A stretch of DNA of 64,000 bases, taken from positions 62,001 through 126,000 of the forward strand of contig CAAGKM010000014.1 in assembly GCA_900770395.1 (NCBI GenBank), read 5' to 3'. Origin of the DNA: an uncultured Prevotella sp. (GTDB taxonomy: Bacteria > Bacteroidota > Bacteroidia > Bacteroidales > Bacteroidaceae). Shown here piece by piece: positions 1 to 8,760 of this stretch; positions within the stretch are counted from its first letter, which is position 1, and the number at the start of each line of letters is the position of its first letter. A model generated the notes under the pieces. That model was not told where the DNA came from and ran no database searches. It saw only the letters and a list, made by a program, of their open reading frames with translations. The translations under genes were made by a program, and so were the position numbers.

Positions 1-3000
1 TGGCCAGAGGAGAACATGCTCGACCTTACACTTAGCAAACTGACACAACTGAAGAAGGCGCGCAACATTGCCAAGGCACAAGGCGGGGCTTCCTACACTG
101 CCGAATACTCTGAATACGACAGTGACAAGCCACAAAACAAGATGACAATTCTCGGCAACCCATCGCTTGGCGAAATCAGCGTTATGATGATTGGTGTGCG
201 CAACCTGTCATCACAACTGAAATCAGGAGAAGTGTGGGTAAACGAGCTGCGCCTGCTCGAAGTAGACAACAAGGGCGGCTGGGCTGCATCTGGCAACCTA
301 AACATGCAACTGTCTGACCTCGGCAGCGTGAACCTAACGGGAAAGATTATCACTGAAGGATTCGGCGGTTTGGAAGAAGGAATAGCCCAGCGCACGCAGG
401 ACAACTATAAGACATACAGCTTCACGACATCGCTTGAATTAGGAAAATTCTTCCCCGACAAGGCGAAGGTGAGTATACCGTTCTATTATAGTATAACAAA
501 GGAGAACACCAAGCCAAAATACAATCCGCTCGACTCAGACATGAACCTGAGCGATGCTCTCGACGCAGCCGCCAACAAGCAGGAGCGCGACTCGATAGAG
601 AGCATCACCGTGACCAAGACCACATCGACGAATCTTGCGTTCAGCAATGTGAGGGTGGGCATAAAGACAAAGCGCCATCCTATGCCATACGACCCGGCAA
701 ACTTCTCACTGAGCTACTCACACCAGCACCGCAACACCAGCGGAGAGACAACAGTGTATGAGCGTGAGGACCAGTGGCGCGGTTCGCTCAACTACAACTA
801 CTCGCCTGTGTACAAGACGTTCACACCTTTCGGTAAGTCAAAGTCGAAGAAATGGGGAGGCTTCCTAAAGGCGCTCGGGCTCAACTATCTGCCGCAGAAC
901 ATCGCCTTCAACACTGAGATGATTCGCAACTACTATGAGCTGCAGGAGCGTGATATGGAAGATCTTGGTGGAGCAACGCTGCCGCTCACATTCAGCGAGC
1001 AGTTCCTGTGGAACCGTGAGTTCCAGTTGCGCTGGGACCTCACCAAGAACCTGCACATGAACTTCCAAAGCGCCACCCACGCCGAGATTGAGGAGCCTTA
1101 CACCCCTATCAACAAAGACCTCTATGCCGAGCAGTACACCGCATGGAAAGACTCTGTATGGCACAGCATTAAGAATCTCGGAACACCACTCGACTACCAG
1201 CAGTCGTTCACGGCTTCATATCAGTTGCCGCTCAACAAACTGCCATTCTTCAACTGGCTCAATGCCGACGCCCAGTACACAGCCACATACAACTGGTTGC
1301 GCGGCACCGAGCTTGACGACGGCACATCACTCGGCAACACCATCACCAACAACCGCAACATAACAATCAACAGCAGTTGGAACATGGAGAGTCTCTATAA
1401 TCTCGTGCCGTTCCTGAAAAAGACCAATGAGCGCTTTAAGAAAGCCCCGGCTAAAAAGTCTGCGACAAAGAAAACAAATACAAAGGCGACAGCCAACAAG
1501 CCAGCTAAAAAAACTGAGAACAGCGATGAGAAAAAGCTGCCGCTCAACAAGAACACCTACCAACGCGAGATTGCCCTCACACCAAACACCGCCATCACCG
1601 TGACTCATAACAAGAAGTCGAAGCGGCTCATCGTGACGGCAAAGACTGCCGACGGCAAGCCTTACGATATCAAGTACAAAATACTTGATAACAACAAGAT
1701 ACAGATAAAGACCAAGGACGACTCTGTGAAGATAAAGCTGAGCGTCACGGCAAAACAACCGCTCGACAAGCAGTGGTGGTACTCTCCGGCGCAATACATG
1801 GCGCGTGCCCTGATGTCGGTGCGCAGCATCAGCGTGGTCTACCGCAACCAATACTCAATGTCGCTGCCGGGCTTCATACCCAACATCGGCGATGCCTTTG
1901 GTCAGCGCACTGGAAGCGTGATGTCTCCTGGTCTTGACTTCGCATTCGGAATGATTGGCGACAGCTATCTGAACAAGGCATACGACAACGGATGGCTGTT
2001 GTCGAACGACAGCGTGGCGACACCTGCCACCACCAACGCCACAGAGGACTTCCAGCTGCGAATGACACTCGAGCCTATCCGTGACCTGAAGATTGACCTC
2101 AACGCAAGCCGCACCGTAAACAAGTCGCGCAGCATACAGTATATGTACGACGGAATGCCGACAACACAGAGCGGAACATTCAACATGACCACAATCTCGC
2201 TGAAGAGTGCGCTCGAGGGAATGGGCAACGCCAACAACGGCTACCGCAGCGCATCATTCGAGAAGTTCTGCGCATCCATTCAAACCTATCGTGACATGGT
2301 GCAGGCAGCCTACGCTAACTCCACTTATCCCGAGGGGGTGTTTGATGCCAACGGCATAAATCTCGCAGGCACAAAGTATAATCCTCAGCTTGGCGAGGTA
2401 AATCCATACAGCGCCGATGTGCTGATACCGGCATTCCTCAACGCATACACAGGCAGCGGTGGCGGTAAGACCGACATCTTCCCTTCCCTGCGCCGCATGC
2501 TGCCCAACTGGACCATACGCTACAGCGGACTGGGCAAGCTGCCATGGCTGCGCGACCACTTCAAGAGCGTCAACCTCAGCCACTCCTACAAGAGCATCTT
2601 CGCCGTGGGAAGCTACGCATCGTTTGCAACCTTCCACGAATATATGAACGGACTGGGCTTTGTGACCAATGCCACCACGGGCAACCCGCAGCCGTCGTCG
2701 ATGTTCAACGTGAGCACAGTAAGCATCAACGAGGCGTTCTCGCCTCTGCTTGGTCTTGACGTAACAATGCAGAACAACCTCACCTGTAAACTTGAGTACC
2801 GCACCACACGTGTGCTCACCCTCTCAACCACCAGCGTACAGATTAACGAGGCGCTGAGCAAGGACTGGGTTATCGGCATGGGCTACAAGATAAGCAACTT
2901 CAACCTATTCGGCAGCGGAGGCGCATCACGCAAGATAAAGAAGGCACAAAGCTCAAAGGGAGGTAAGGCAAACAACAATGCCAACAGACAGCAGACCAAC

Positions 3001-3288
3001 ACCAACAGCCGTAACCGTGGAGTGAACCACGACCTCAACCTGCGTCTTGACATCTCACTGCGCAAGCAGGCAGCTATCACCCGTGACATTGCCACCATGA
3101 CCTCGGCGGCAAGCAGTGGCAACACTGCCTTCAAGCTGTCGTTCATGGCAGACTACACCCTTTCGCGCCTGCTCACCCTCAGCGCCTACTACGACCGCCA
3201 GACCAACACCCCGTTGCTGTCGAGCAGCAGTTACCCGACAACCACGCAGGACTTTGGCGTGAGCATGAAGTTCTCACTCACGAGGTAG
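1..3288 (+). CDS. sprA: SprA/Sov outer-membrane translocon protein, 3' part (5' end outside window)
   Basis: The reading frame is open from base 1, so the ATG at 16 is an internal Met (WPEENMLDL context) and the gene starts upstream. About 1,095 C-terminal residues are present. SprA (Sov in Porphyromonas gingivalis) is the giant beta-barrel that forms the outer-membrane pore of the type IX secretion system; the full protein is usually over 2,000 residues. The visible part is rich in alternating beta-strand sequence and closes with a strand-like end (FGVSMKFSLTR), as expected of a barrel. A Lys/Ala/Thr-rich low-complexity stretch near residues 478-512 of the visible part and a Ser/Asn/Gln-rich stretch near 975-1000 look like surface loops. 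Family call is from recognised sequence style and length, not from a search. Confidence 0.85.
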   Translation, partial: WPEENMLDLTLSKLTQLKKARNIAKAQGGASYTAEYSEYDSDKPQNKMTILGNPSLGEISVMMIGVRNLSSQLKSGEVWVNELRLLEVDNKGGWAASGNLNMQLSDLGSVNLTGKIITEGFGGLEEGIAQRTQDNYKTYSFTTSLELGKFFPDKAKVSIPFYYSITKENTKPKYNPLDSDMNLSDALDAAANKQERDSIESITVTKTTSTNLAFSNVRVGIKTKRHPMPYDPANFSLSYSHQHRNTSGETTVYEREDQWRGSLNYNYSPVYKTFTPFGKSKSKKWGGFLKALGLNYLPQNIAFNTEMIRNYYELQERDMEDLGGATLPLTFSEQFLWNREFQLRWDLTKNLHMNFQSATHAEIEEPYTPINKDLYAEQYTAWKDSVWHSIKNLGTPLDYQQSFTASYQLPLNKLPFFNWLNADAQYTATYNWLRGTELDDGTSLGNTITNNRNITINSSWNMESLYNLVPFLKKTNERFKKAPAKKSATKKTNTKATANKPAKKTENSDEKKLPLNKNTYQREIALTPNTAITVTHNKKSKRLIVTAKTADGKPYDIKYKILDNNKIQIKTKDDSVKIKLSVTAKQPLDKQWWYSPAQYMARALMSVRSISVVYRNQYSMSLPGFIPNIGDAFGQRTGSVMSPGLDFAFGMIGDSYLNKAYDNGWLLSNDSVATPATTNATEDFQLRMTLEPIRDLKIDLNASRTVNKSRSIQYMYDGMPTTQSGTFNMTTISLKSALEGMGNANNGYRSASFEKFCASIQTYRDMVQAAYANSTYPEGVFDANGINLAGTKYNPQLGEVNPYSADVLIPAFLNAYTGSGGGKTDIFPSLRRMLPNWTIRYSGLGKLPWLRDHFKSVNLSHSYKSIFAVGSYASFATFHEYMNGLGFVTNATTGNPQPSSMFNVSTVSINEAFSPLLGLDVTMQNNLTCKLEYRTTRVLTLSTTSVQINEALSKDWVIGMGYKISNFNLFGSGGASRKIKKAQSSKGGKANNNANRQQTNTNSRNRGVNHDLNLRLDISLRKQAAITRDIATMTSAASSGNTAFKLSFMADYTLSRLLTLSAYYDRQTNTPLLSSSSYPTTTQDFGVSMKFSLTR

Positions 3289-3420
3289 AGAAATGAAGAA
3301 TTCTCGTGCAAACCGAGTGGAGAGCCAAGCTCGCTTGAGCTTTTCCGAGGTGCAGCTGAGACTGCGAAGCTGATGAGCTTGCGAACTAATCGACGAAGTC
3401 AATGAAGAATTTTTTAGTCA
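3289..3420. repeat. Intergenic repeat-like element with a duplicated start-codon region
   Basis: This 132-base spacer does not look coding. It contains AAGCTC-GCTT-GAGCTT, a small hairpin, inside a GC-richer block (about 3303-3395) of the kind I recall as dispersed intergenic repeats in Prevotella genomes; that recollection could not be checked. The block is bracketed by AATGAAGAATT at 3292-3302 and 3401-3411. A 19-base tandem duplication, GTCAATGAAGAATT at 3398 and GTCAATGAAGAATC at 3417, creates the start codon used by the next gene at 3421. Confidence 0.5.
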
Positions 3421-4647
3421 ATGAAGAATCAGATAGCAATCATAGGAGCTGGGGCGGCAGGCTGCTTTGCCGCCATCAACATAAAGCGCCGCCTACCCTC
3501 CGCACAGGTAACGATATATGAGGGCGGCACACGCCCGTTAGCAAAGCTGGCGGTGACGGGCGGCGGCCGCTGTAATCTCACAAACTCGTTTGCTGATGTT
3601 ACTTCACTTGCAACAGTCTATCCCCGTGGTCACCGCCTGATGAAGCGTCTTTTCCATGAGTTCTCCCACGAAGATGTCTTCAATTGGTTTGAGCGTGAGG
3701 GCGTGCGACTTGTCACTCAAGACGACAATTGTGTGTTCCCCGTGTCGCAGGATGCCATGGAGATTGTCAATCTGCTGTTGCGCCGCTGCCATGAGCTTGG
3801 TGTCACCATCCGCACATCGTGCCGCATATCATCATTGGAGCACAGCGGCGATATATATATAATAAGGTGTAAGGATTGTGAGTTTACTGCCGACAAGGTG
3901 ATTGTTGCCACTGGCGGCTGTCCGAGACTCAGCGGATTTGAATGGCTCAGCGGTCTCGGTCTCGATATCATCACTCCTGTACCGTCATTGTTCAGCCTAA
4001 ATCTTGATAGTGTTAACACTCCACACCCAACACTGAGCACTTTCTCCGGCACCGTGATAAAGCATGCTGTGGTATCACTTATAGGCACAAAGTTCCGTGG
4101 GCAAGGTCCGCTGCTCATCACCCACTGGGGAGCAAGCGGTCCGGCAATACTAAAGCTCTCGTCAATGGCTGCCCGCCATCTTGCCGACAACAACTACACC
4201 GCCACACTTGCAATAAACTGGATGGGAGAAATGAACGACAACGAGACTGCCGCAGCCATCCAAGATATGGCAACCGCCAATCCAAACAAGCAACTGCAAA
4301 ACATCTACCCCACCGTGCTCAATGCCCGTCTTTGGCAGTATCTTCTCACCAAAGCCGGGCTCAACCCTGCGGCCCGATGGTCTGAGTTAGGGCGCAAGCA
4401 AACCAACCGTCTTGCCAACACGCTCATCAACGACCAATATCTCATCACAGGCAAAAACCGTCACAAGGAAGAATTCGTAACCTGCGGCGGCATTGCGCTG
4501 TCAAACCTCAATACCCACACCCTTGAGTGCAAGACTCACAGCGGTCTCTACTTCATAGGCGAGGTAACCGACGTCGATGCCATCACCGGAGGCTTCAACC
4601 TGCAGGCGGCATGGACCATGGCTTACGTTGCAGCAAAGAATATTTAA
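3421..4647 (+). CDS. FAD-dependent oxidoreductase, HI0933/BaiN-like family
   Basis: A 408-residue cytoplasmic flavoprotein. The N-terminus carries a Rossmann dinucleotide-binding motif (IIGAGAAGCFAA, residues 6-17) and then the family signature LAVTGGGRCNLTN near residue 45. The C-terminus has GEVTDVDAITGGFNLQ, the second FAD-contacting segment (ATG/GD-type). Length agrees with the family norm of about 400. Members bind FAD and some act as flavin reductases on bile-acid-like or other unsaturated substrates, but most have no known substrate, and none can be inferred here. The start at 3421 lies in a short duplicated sequence; an identical in-register ATG at 3402 is out of frame (19-base offset), so 3421 is kept. 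It is a single gene, followed by a convergent gene after 38 bases. Confidence 0.85.
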   Translation: MKNQIAIIGAGAAGCFAAINIKRRLPSAQVTIYEGGTRPLAKLAVTGGGRCNLTNSFADVTSLATVYPRGHRLMKRLFHEFSHEDVFNWFEREGVRLVTQDDNCVFPVSQDAMEIVNLLLRRCHELGVTIRTSCRISSLEHSGDIYIIRCKDCEFTADKVIVATGGCPRLSGFEWLSGLGLDIITPVPSLFSLNLDSVNTPHPTLSTFSGTVIKHAVVSLIGTKFRGQGPLLITHWGASGPAILKLSSMAARHLADNNYTATLAINWMGEMNDNETAAAIQDMATANPNKQLQNIYPTVLNARLWQYLLTKAGLNPAARWSELGRKQTNRLANTLINDQYLITGKNRHKEEFVTCGGIALSNLNTHTLECKTHSGLYFIGEVTDVDAITGGFNLQAAWTMAYVAAKNI

Positions 4648-4685
4648 GGACATCATATTAGAAATGAAGTCTAATTTTTAATGTA

Positions 4686-6011
4686 TCATTTATCCCTTTC
4701 CTCCCACTGCTCTATAAGCTGTTGAGTGCGACAGACAATTTCGGGAATCTCGCAGGTCTCGCATATCCTCATTGCTGCGTCATTGGCCTCATTAGGGAAA
4801 AAGTCTTTAAATAAGCGTGCTGCCCAATACGCAATCTCGGCTCTGCCATCCATAAGTACCTTCATTGAGTCTGCCACTGCTTCATTATCTCTGTTTGCTA
4901 TAAGCCAGATGGCAACATTCTCAATATCCCAACGGCTGTTAGCCTGCTCTTTCTCGTCTTCATATGCAATTGAGGCAAAGTATTTAAGTGCCGAATTCTC
5001 AAATGCCTCAAATGCCTCATCATCGTCTGTGTAATCCGTGCGCTTGCACCAACGGGTGAAAAACTCCTCTTCGGCAATCAACCGGTAAGTACCCTCCATC
5101 CAGTCGGGATACCGCTCAATGAAGTGATACGCCTCATCTGAGTGAAAGCCGCATTCGGGTTCGATGAAATATTCTTCGCAAGGCTCTATCCTTACCGCAC
5201 GGCTTATGCCATACCGTGAGCAGGCAAAAAGAATGGTGCCAGCCTCGCCATGATATTCCACATAATACTCTCCTGTATAATTCATGCTATCAAGCTCATT
5301 GAAAGCGGCACGAAAGGCAGATTGCCTCATGAAATTCATCTTCTTATAATTTATCTCCGCACTGATGTCGGCATAGATGCAACCTGGAATATGGTCTAAG
5401 GTGCAGTCGGCCACAATATCTTTATCTCTCAATATCTTTTCAAACGTAGTAAGCCGCTCAGAAGCCTCAGCATCAGTGTTGGCTGGTGAGAGCCATACTC
5501 TTGCCTGACCTCTGAAAATGCACTTGTCAGGCAAAAGACCGTATTGGGCGTTTGAGCCATAATCAAAAGTCCAATAATAGGTTTCCCGTATTTTCCAGTC
5601 GCTATGCCGTACTGTTCCTTCATGCCAATAGGTTTTAAGAAACCTCACCCACCATCTGCGCCATCGGCACACATACCAAAGCACACCGACAACAACTCCA
5701 GATACACTAAGCAAAATCACACCATACCAATCGCCTAACTTCACAACTGTATAGCCGGTATAACCAGCCATAACGCCAAGATAGACAACAGCTACAACGG
5801 CAACGATAGCTGTTCCTATTTTCTTCAAAACATTCAGAATGCGGTCACTTACTATAATCTTTACTTTTCCATAAAGCCATGAAACCAAAGCCACAACTGC
5901 AATGACACATGTTGCAATCAATGCATAAAGCAATGATGTCTCTGCAATCCTTGTAACAGAGGAAATCAAAACACATGTTACAACAATTGAAATGATTTTC
6001 GTTTTATTCAT
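4686..6011 (-). CDS. Unrecognised membrane-anchored protein
   Basis: I do not recognise this 441-residue protein. The first ~115 residues hold about four hydrophobic segments (near 6-23, 27-47, 66-88 and 94-114), followed by a basic, Trp-rich turn (RWRRWWVRF) and a long soluble domain rich in acidic and aromatic residues that should lie in the cytoplasm. The last ~70 residues look helical. Start choice: GTG at 6014 and ATG at 6011 are adjacent codons; AGGAGGT at 6017-6023 is spaced about 6 bases from the ATG but only 3 from the GTG, so ATG at 6011 is preferred. A strong Shine-Dalgarno is unusual in this window. A near-perfect promoter lies about 60-90 bases upstream. It is transcribed alone. 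Confidence 0.7.
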   Translation of the reverse strand: MNKTKIISIVVTCVLISSVTRIAETSLLYALIATCVIAVVALVSWLYGKVKIIVSDRILNVLKKIGTAIVAVVAVVYLGVMAGYTGYTVVKLGDWYGVILLSVSGVVVGVLWYVCRWRRWWVRFLKTYWHEGTVRHSDWKIRETYYWTFDYGSNAQYGLLPDKCIFRGQARVWLSPANTDAEASERLTTFEKILRDKDIVADCTLDHIPGCIYADISAEINYKKMNFMRQSAFRAAFNELDSMNYTGEYYVEYHGEAGTILFACSRYGISRAVRIEPCEEYFIEPECGFHSDEAYHFIERYPDWMEGTYRLIAEEEFFTRWCKRTDYTDDDEAFEAFENSALKYFASIAYEDEKEQANSRWDIENVAIWLIANRDNEAVADSMKVLMDGRAEIAYWAARLFKDFFPNEANDAAMRICETCEIPEIVCRTQQLIEQWEERDK

Positions 6012-6067
6012 CACTTACCTCCTTTCAAACTGTTTATTAATGTCAAATCTATGTTACGAATATTTTG

Positions 6068-6098
6068 CAAAGATAATAATAATATTTGAACAGACAAA
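6068..6098 (-). promoter_or_regulatory. Bacteroidota-type promoter for the membrane protein gene at 4686-6011
   Basis: On the minus strand TTTG (6095-6098), then 19 bases, then TATCTTTG (6068-6075) match the -33/-7 consensus exactly. Transcription would start near 6061, giving a leader of about 50 bases. The gene-free stretch 6012-6343 is very AT-rich and otherwise holds only the opposing promoter at 6268-6298; I see no credible gene in it. Confidence 0.7.
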
Positions 6099-6267
6099 GT
6101 GAAACGACAAAAAGTTTTTATATCGTTATATCAAAGACATAAGTTTTCTTCAAAAGAAGTAACGATGTAAATAAAACATCACAAAATAACCGCATAAATT
6201 TTTATCGAAATAGAAAAGCAAACAAGAAGAAATTAAAGTTAAATAACAAAAAATTATATACAAAACT

Positions 6268-6298
6268 TTTGTTATAATCCAATAATTATGTATTTTTG
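6268..6298 (+). promoter_or_regulatory. Promoter for the DUF4153 gene
   Basis: TTTG (6268-6271), 19 bases, TATTTTTG (6291-6298). Start of transcription would be near 6305. The first in-frame ATG at 6296 lies inside the -7 element, so it cannot be the translation start; the next ATG at 6344 can. Confidence 0.7.
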
Positions 6299-6343
6299 CA
6301 ACAATACACTCTCTGTTTATCGTTAAAATTAAATTTATTAAAT

Positions 6344-8062
6344 ATGAGGAAACTGTTCTCACTCAACACGCTGGCGCAGACAATAAGACAGTGCGCACGG
6401 CGATTTCCAATCACGGTGGTGCTCATCACACTGTTGACTATCTACTGGCTGGCATGGGCATGGACCACGGGTGACCTGTTCACCGACAAAATAGACGGGA
6501 CAATACAATACTATCTCGCAGTTGGCATCCTTCTCACCATTGTGCTGCGACTGTGGGGCGAGGAGGTTACCAACAGGCGGAAGCGGCTCATTGTAAACAT
6601 CGTGGCACACATATTCCTGCTGGCTGACTCTGTTTATATCTACACCATTTTCGACCACTTCAACATGGAGGCAGGTCTTGCTCATGCCTCAGCAATAACG
6701 GCACTGACACTGTGCATGTTCATACTTCCGTTCTTCCGTGAAAAAGACGACATCTCCTCATGGAACTTCACCCTGCGCCTGATGCTTGCCGGCTGCACAT
6801 CGTGGATTATCGGAGGAATAATGTGCGGCGGCATCTGGTTGCTCACAGAGGCTGTTGAGGAGCTCTTCGGCATTAAATTGTCAAGCAACTGGACTGATAC
6901 ATGGTGCATCCTCTTCTTGTTTACCCTTCCCATGCTGCTGTATATCGGACGCATCCCTGCAGGTGAGAAGAAGCACGACCACACGCCACACATGTCGGCA
7001 TTCCTGCACAAGAGCATCCGGTTCCTGTTCCTTCCTCTGTTGGGCTGCTACCTTGTGGTGCTCTACGGTTATCTTGCCAAAATCATCATCGAATGGCAAC
7101 TGCCCGACGGATGGGTGTCATCACTCGTCTCTGTGCTCACATTCGGCAGCATAGCCGTGGTGCTTGGGCTCTATCCCCTACTCTTTAAAGGAGCATCGAA
7201 GACCGACAGCCGCATAATCCGCTTCCTGCCGCTGCTTATCCTGCCGCTGCTTGTGCTTATGACCGTAGGCATCGCCCGACGCCTTGGCGACTATGGCGTG
7301 ACAGCCCGACGTCTTTACCTGCTCACCCTCAACATCTGGTTCTACTTGGTGTGCATAGGTCTACTGATTACAAAAGCCCGCCGCATATGGTGGATAGCAG
7401 CCTCATTCGCAACGTTCTTCCTGCTCACATCAGTGCTGCCCGTAAACATCACGAGCTTTACAGGCAACTGGATTTATGACCGTGTGGAAACAACCATCAA
7501 GTCAAACTACAAAGGTAAGCTCCCAATGAGCGAGGAGACTTATCTCAACTGGATTGCCACACTACCAAGTGAGGAGGCACGGCTGGTGAACAGTCGCCTG
7601 AGATATCTTAACTATGAATTGTCAACCAAAAACGCAAGCGCACTTGTATCCGACTCAATAGGGTGGTATAAAGCCGAGGAATTTATCAAAGATACAGCCA
7701 AAGACACAATCACAGGCAGAGGCTTCTTTTTTTATAGCAACAACATTAAAGAACAGGAAATTAAGTTGGACAGCAATTATGCCGCAATGATTGTATTTAC
7801 AGACAGAAATACCGAGGTGAAACGCACCAAAGGCGACAAGCAGCAAGTGCCTATATATAAAGGCAAGCAGCCTGTTGACACATTAACAATCAGCATAAGC
7901 GACATGCGAATATGGGATGCGCTGAGCAACTACACACCACAAGCCATCCCATGCCGCAAAAAGGGCAACAGATTTATATTAACAGCCTTCACTCTACAGG
8001 ATTACAATGAGAATAAAGGATTCAGCTTCAGATACTCAGGTTATTACCTAATAAAGAAATGA
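6344..8062 (+). CDS. DUF4153-type polytopic membrane protein
   Basis: A protein of 572 residues from the ATG at 6344. Roughly twelve hydrophobic segments fill residues 22-400, starting with FPITVVLITLLTIYWLAWAW, and a soluble domain of about 170 residues follows at the C-terminus, predicted on the outer face. This arrangement and the sequence style match the DUF4153 family of Bacteroidota inner-membrane proteins, whose function is not known. The soluble tail has Trp/Tyr-rich beta-like sequence. The start is set by the promoter at 6268-6298, which overlaps the more upstream in-frame ATG. The gene stands alone and ends at a strong hairpin terminator shared with the convergent HIT gene. Confidence 0.75.
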   Translation: MRKLFSLNTLAQTIRQCARRFPITVVLITLLTIYWLAWAWTTGDLFTDKIDGTIQYYLAVGILLTIVLRLWGEEVTNRRKRLIVNIVAHIFLLADSVYIYTIFDHFNMEAGLAHASAITALTLCMFILPFFREKDDISSWNFTLRLMLAGCTSWIIGGIMCGGIWLLTEAVEELFGIKLSSNWTDTWCILFLFTLPMLLYIGRIPAGEKKHDHTPHMSAFLHKSIRFLFLPLLGCYLVVLYGYLAKIIIEWQLPDGWVSSLVSVLTFGSIAVVLGLYPLLFKGASKTDSRIIRFLPLLILPLLVLMTVGIARRLGDYGVTARRLYLLTLNIWFYLVCIGLLITKARRIWWIAASFATFFLLTSVLPVNITSFTGNWIYDRVETTIKSNYKGKLPMSEETYLNWIATLPSEEARLVNSRLRYLNYELSTKNASALVSDSIGWYKAEEFIKDTAKDTITGRGFFFYSNNIKEQEIKLDSNYAAMIVFTDRNTEVKRTKGDKQQVPIYKGKQPVDTLTISISDMRIWDALSNYTPQAIPCRKKGNRFILTAFTLQDYNENKGFSFRYSGYYLIKK

Positions 8063-8133
8063 TGAGCAATAATATAATGGCGATTTAGCACCGTAAAAGC
8101 TGCATTTGGAAACGTAATAATGGGTGATAAAGA

Positions 8134-8179
8134 AAATGCGGATATGCTTTAAAACGTGTAAAGCATATCCGCATTTTTT
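8134..8179. terminator. Bidirectional intrinsic terminator between DUF4153 and HIT genes
   Basis: A perfect 17-bp stem (8134-8150 with 8160-8176; AAATGCGGATATGCTTT on the left) around a 9-base loop, with A-run before and T-run after, serves both convergent genes. Confidence 0.85.
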
Positions 8180-8196
8180 ATGATGGTATCAACAAG

Positions 8197-8625
8197 TTAC
8201 AGAAGCTCTGCTTTCAGCTTCTCTGCCATTTCCTGATACTCGGCATCGGTGAGATAAACCTGCTTGGGATTCATCTGGAACACACCGCCGAAGTCAGGAC
8301 CTCCCTTATACTTAGGTATGAGGTGGAAATGCAGATGCGACAGTGTGTCGGAATAAGCTCCGTAGTTAATCTTGTCGGGATTGAATATCTTCTGCATTGC
8401 ACGTGTTGTGCGTGCCACATCGCTCATGAAAGCATTGCGCTGCTCGTCGGTGAGCAGGTTAAGGTCGTCAACATGCTCATCATAGCTCACGAGGCAACGG
8501 CCGTGGTAGGTCTGCTCCTTGAAGATGAACACACGTGAGCAGCTGAGATGAGCCACCTCTATCATGAGGTCGTGAAGAGTTTCGTTGTTAGTGCAATAAA
8601 GGCACTGTTTAGGATCGCTTTGCAT
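8197..8625 (-). CDS. HIT family nucleotide-binding protein
   Basis: A 142-residue histidine-triad protein. The catalytic triad HLHFHLIPK (H-x-H-x-H) is at residues 97-105, preceded by the conserved SxSHxHFH-type approach. N-terminal CLYCTNNE resembles the Cys pair found in many bacterial HIT proteins of the HinT/Fhit group. Such enzymes hydrolyse nucleotide phosphoramidates or dinucleotide polyphosphates by a nucleotidyl-histidine intermediate; the exact substrate cannot be read from sequence. It lies downstream of ilvC on the same strand but 135 bases away, with a structured repeat in between, so co-transcription is uncertain. Confidence 0.85.
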   Translation of the reverse strand: MQSDPKQCLYCTNNETLHDLMIEVAHLSCSRVFIFKEQTYHGRCLVSYDEHVDDLNLLTDEQRNAFMSDVARTTRAMQKIFNPDKINYGAYSDTLSHLHFHLIPKYKGGPDFGGVFQMNPKQVYLTDAEYQEMAEKLKAELL

Positions 8626-8661
8626 AGTAATATTAGTTTTTTAATAGTGTTTTTATATTAA

Positions 8662-8749
8662 ATGTTCAGTGTTTAGTGGCGGTGAGGTCCGACAAGTCGG
8701 ACGAGTCAGACAGGTCAGACATTGAACACCAAACACTAAACACTGAACA
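8662..8749. repeat. Inverted repeat enclosing a GTCNGACNN minisatellite
   Basis: Outer arms TGTTCAGTGTTTAGTG (8663-8678) and its exact complement (8734-8749) bracket four 9-base units: GTCCGACAA, GTCGGACGA, GTCAGACAG and GTCAGACAT (8687-8722). The first two units form a small hairpin (GTCCGAC/GTCGGAC). The element sits just after the ilvC stop codon. The same 9-base unit recurs in frame inside topB (39751-39804), and the AACACT-rich arm sequence recurs near 43165. Confidence 0.75.
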
Positions 8750-8760
8750 CTATAAATTAA

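Noticed and set aside
6012..6014. GTG start for the membrane protein gene
   Set aside because: The ribosome site is too close (3 bases); the adjacent ATG at 6011 has normal spacing.
6150..6362. 70-residue open frame on the minus strand
   Set aside because: It lies in AT-rich spacer, runs across the opposite promoter and start of the DUF4153 gene, and has a low-complexity hydrophobic sequence typical of chance frames.
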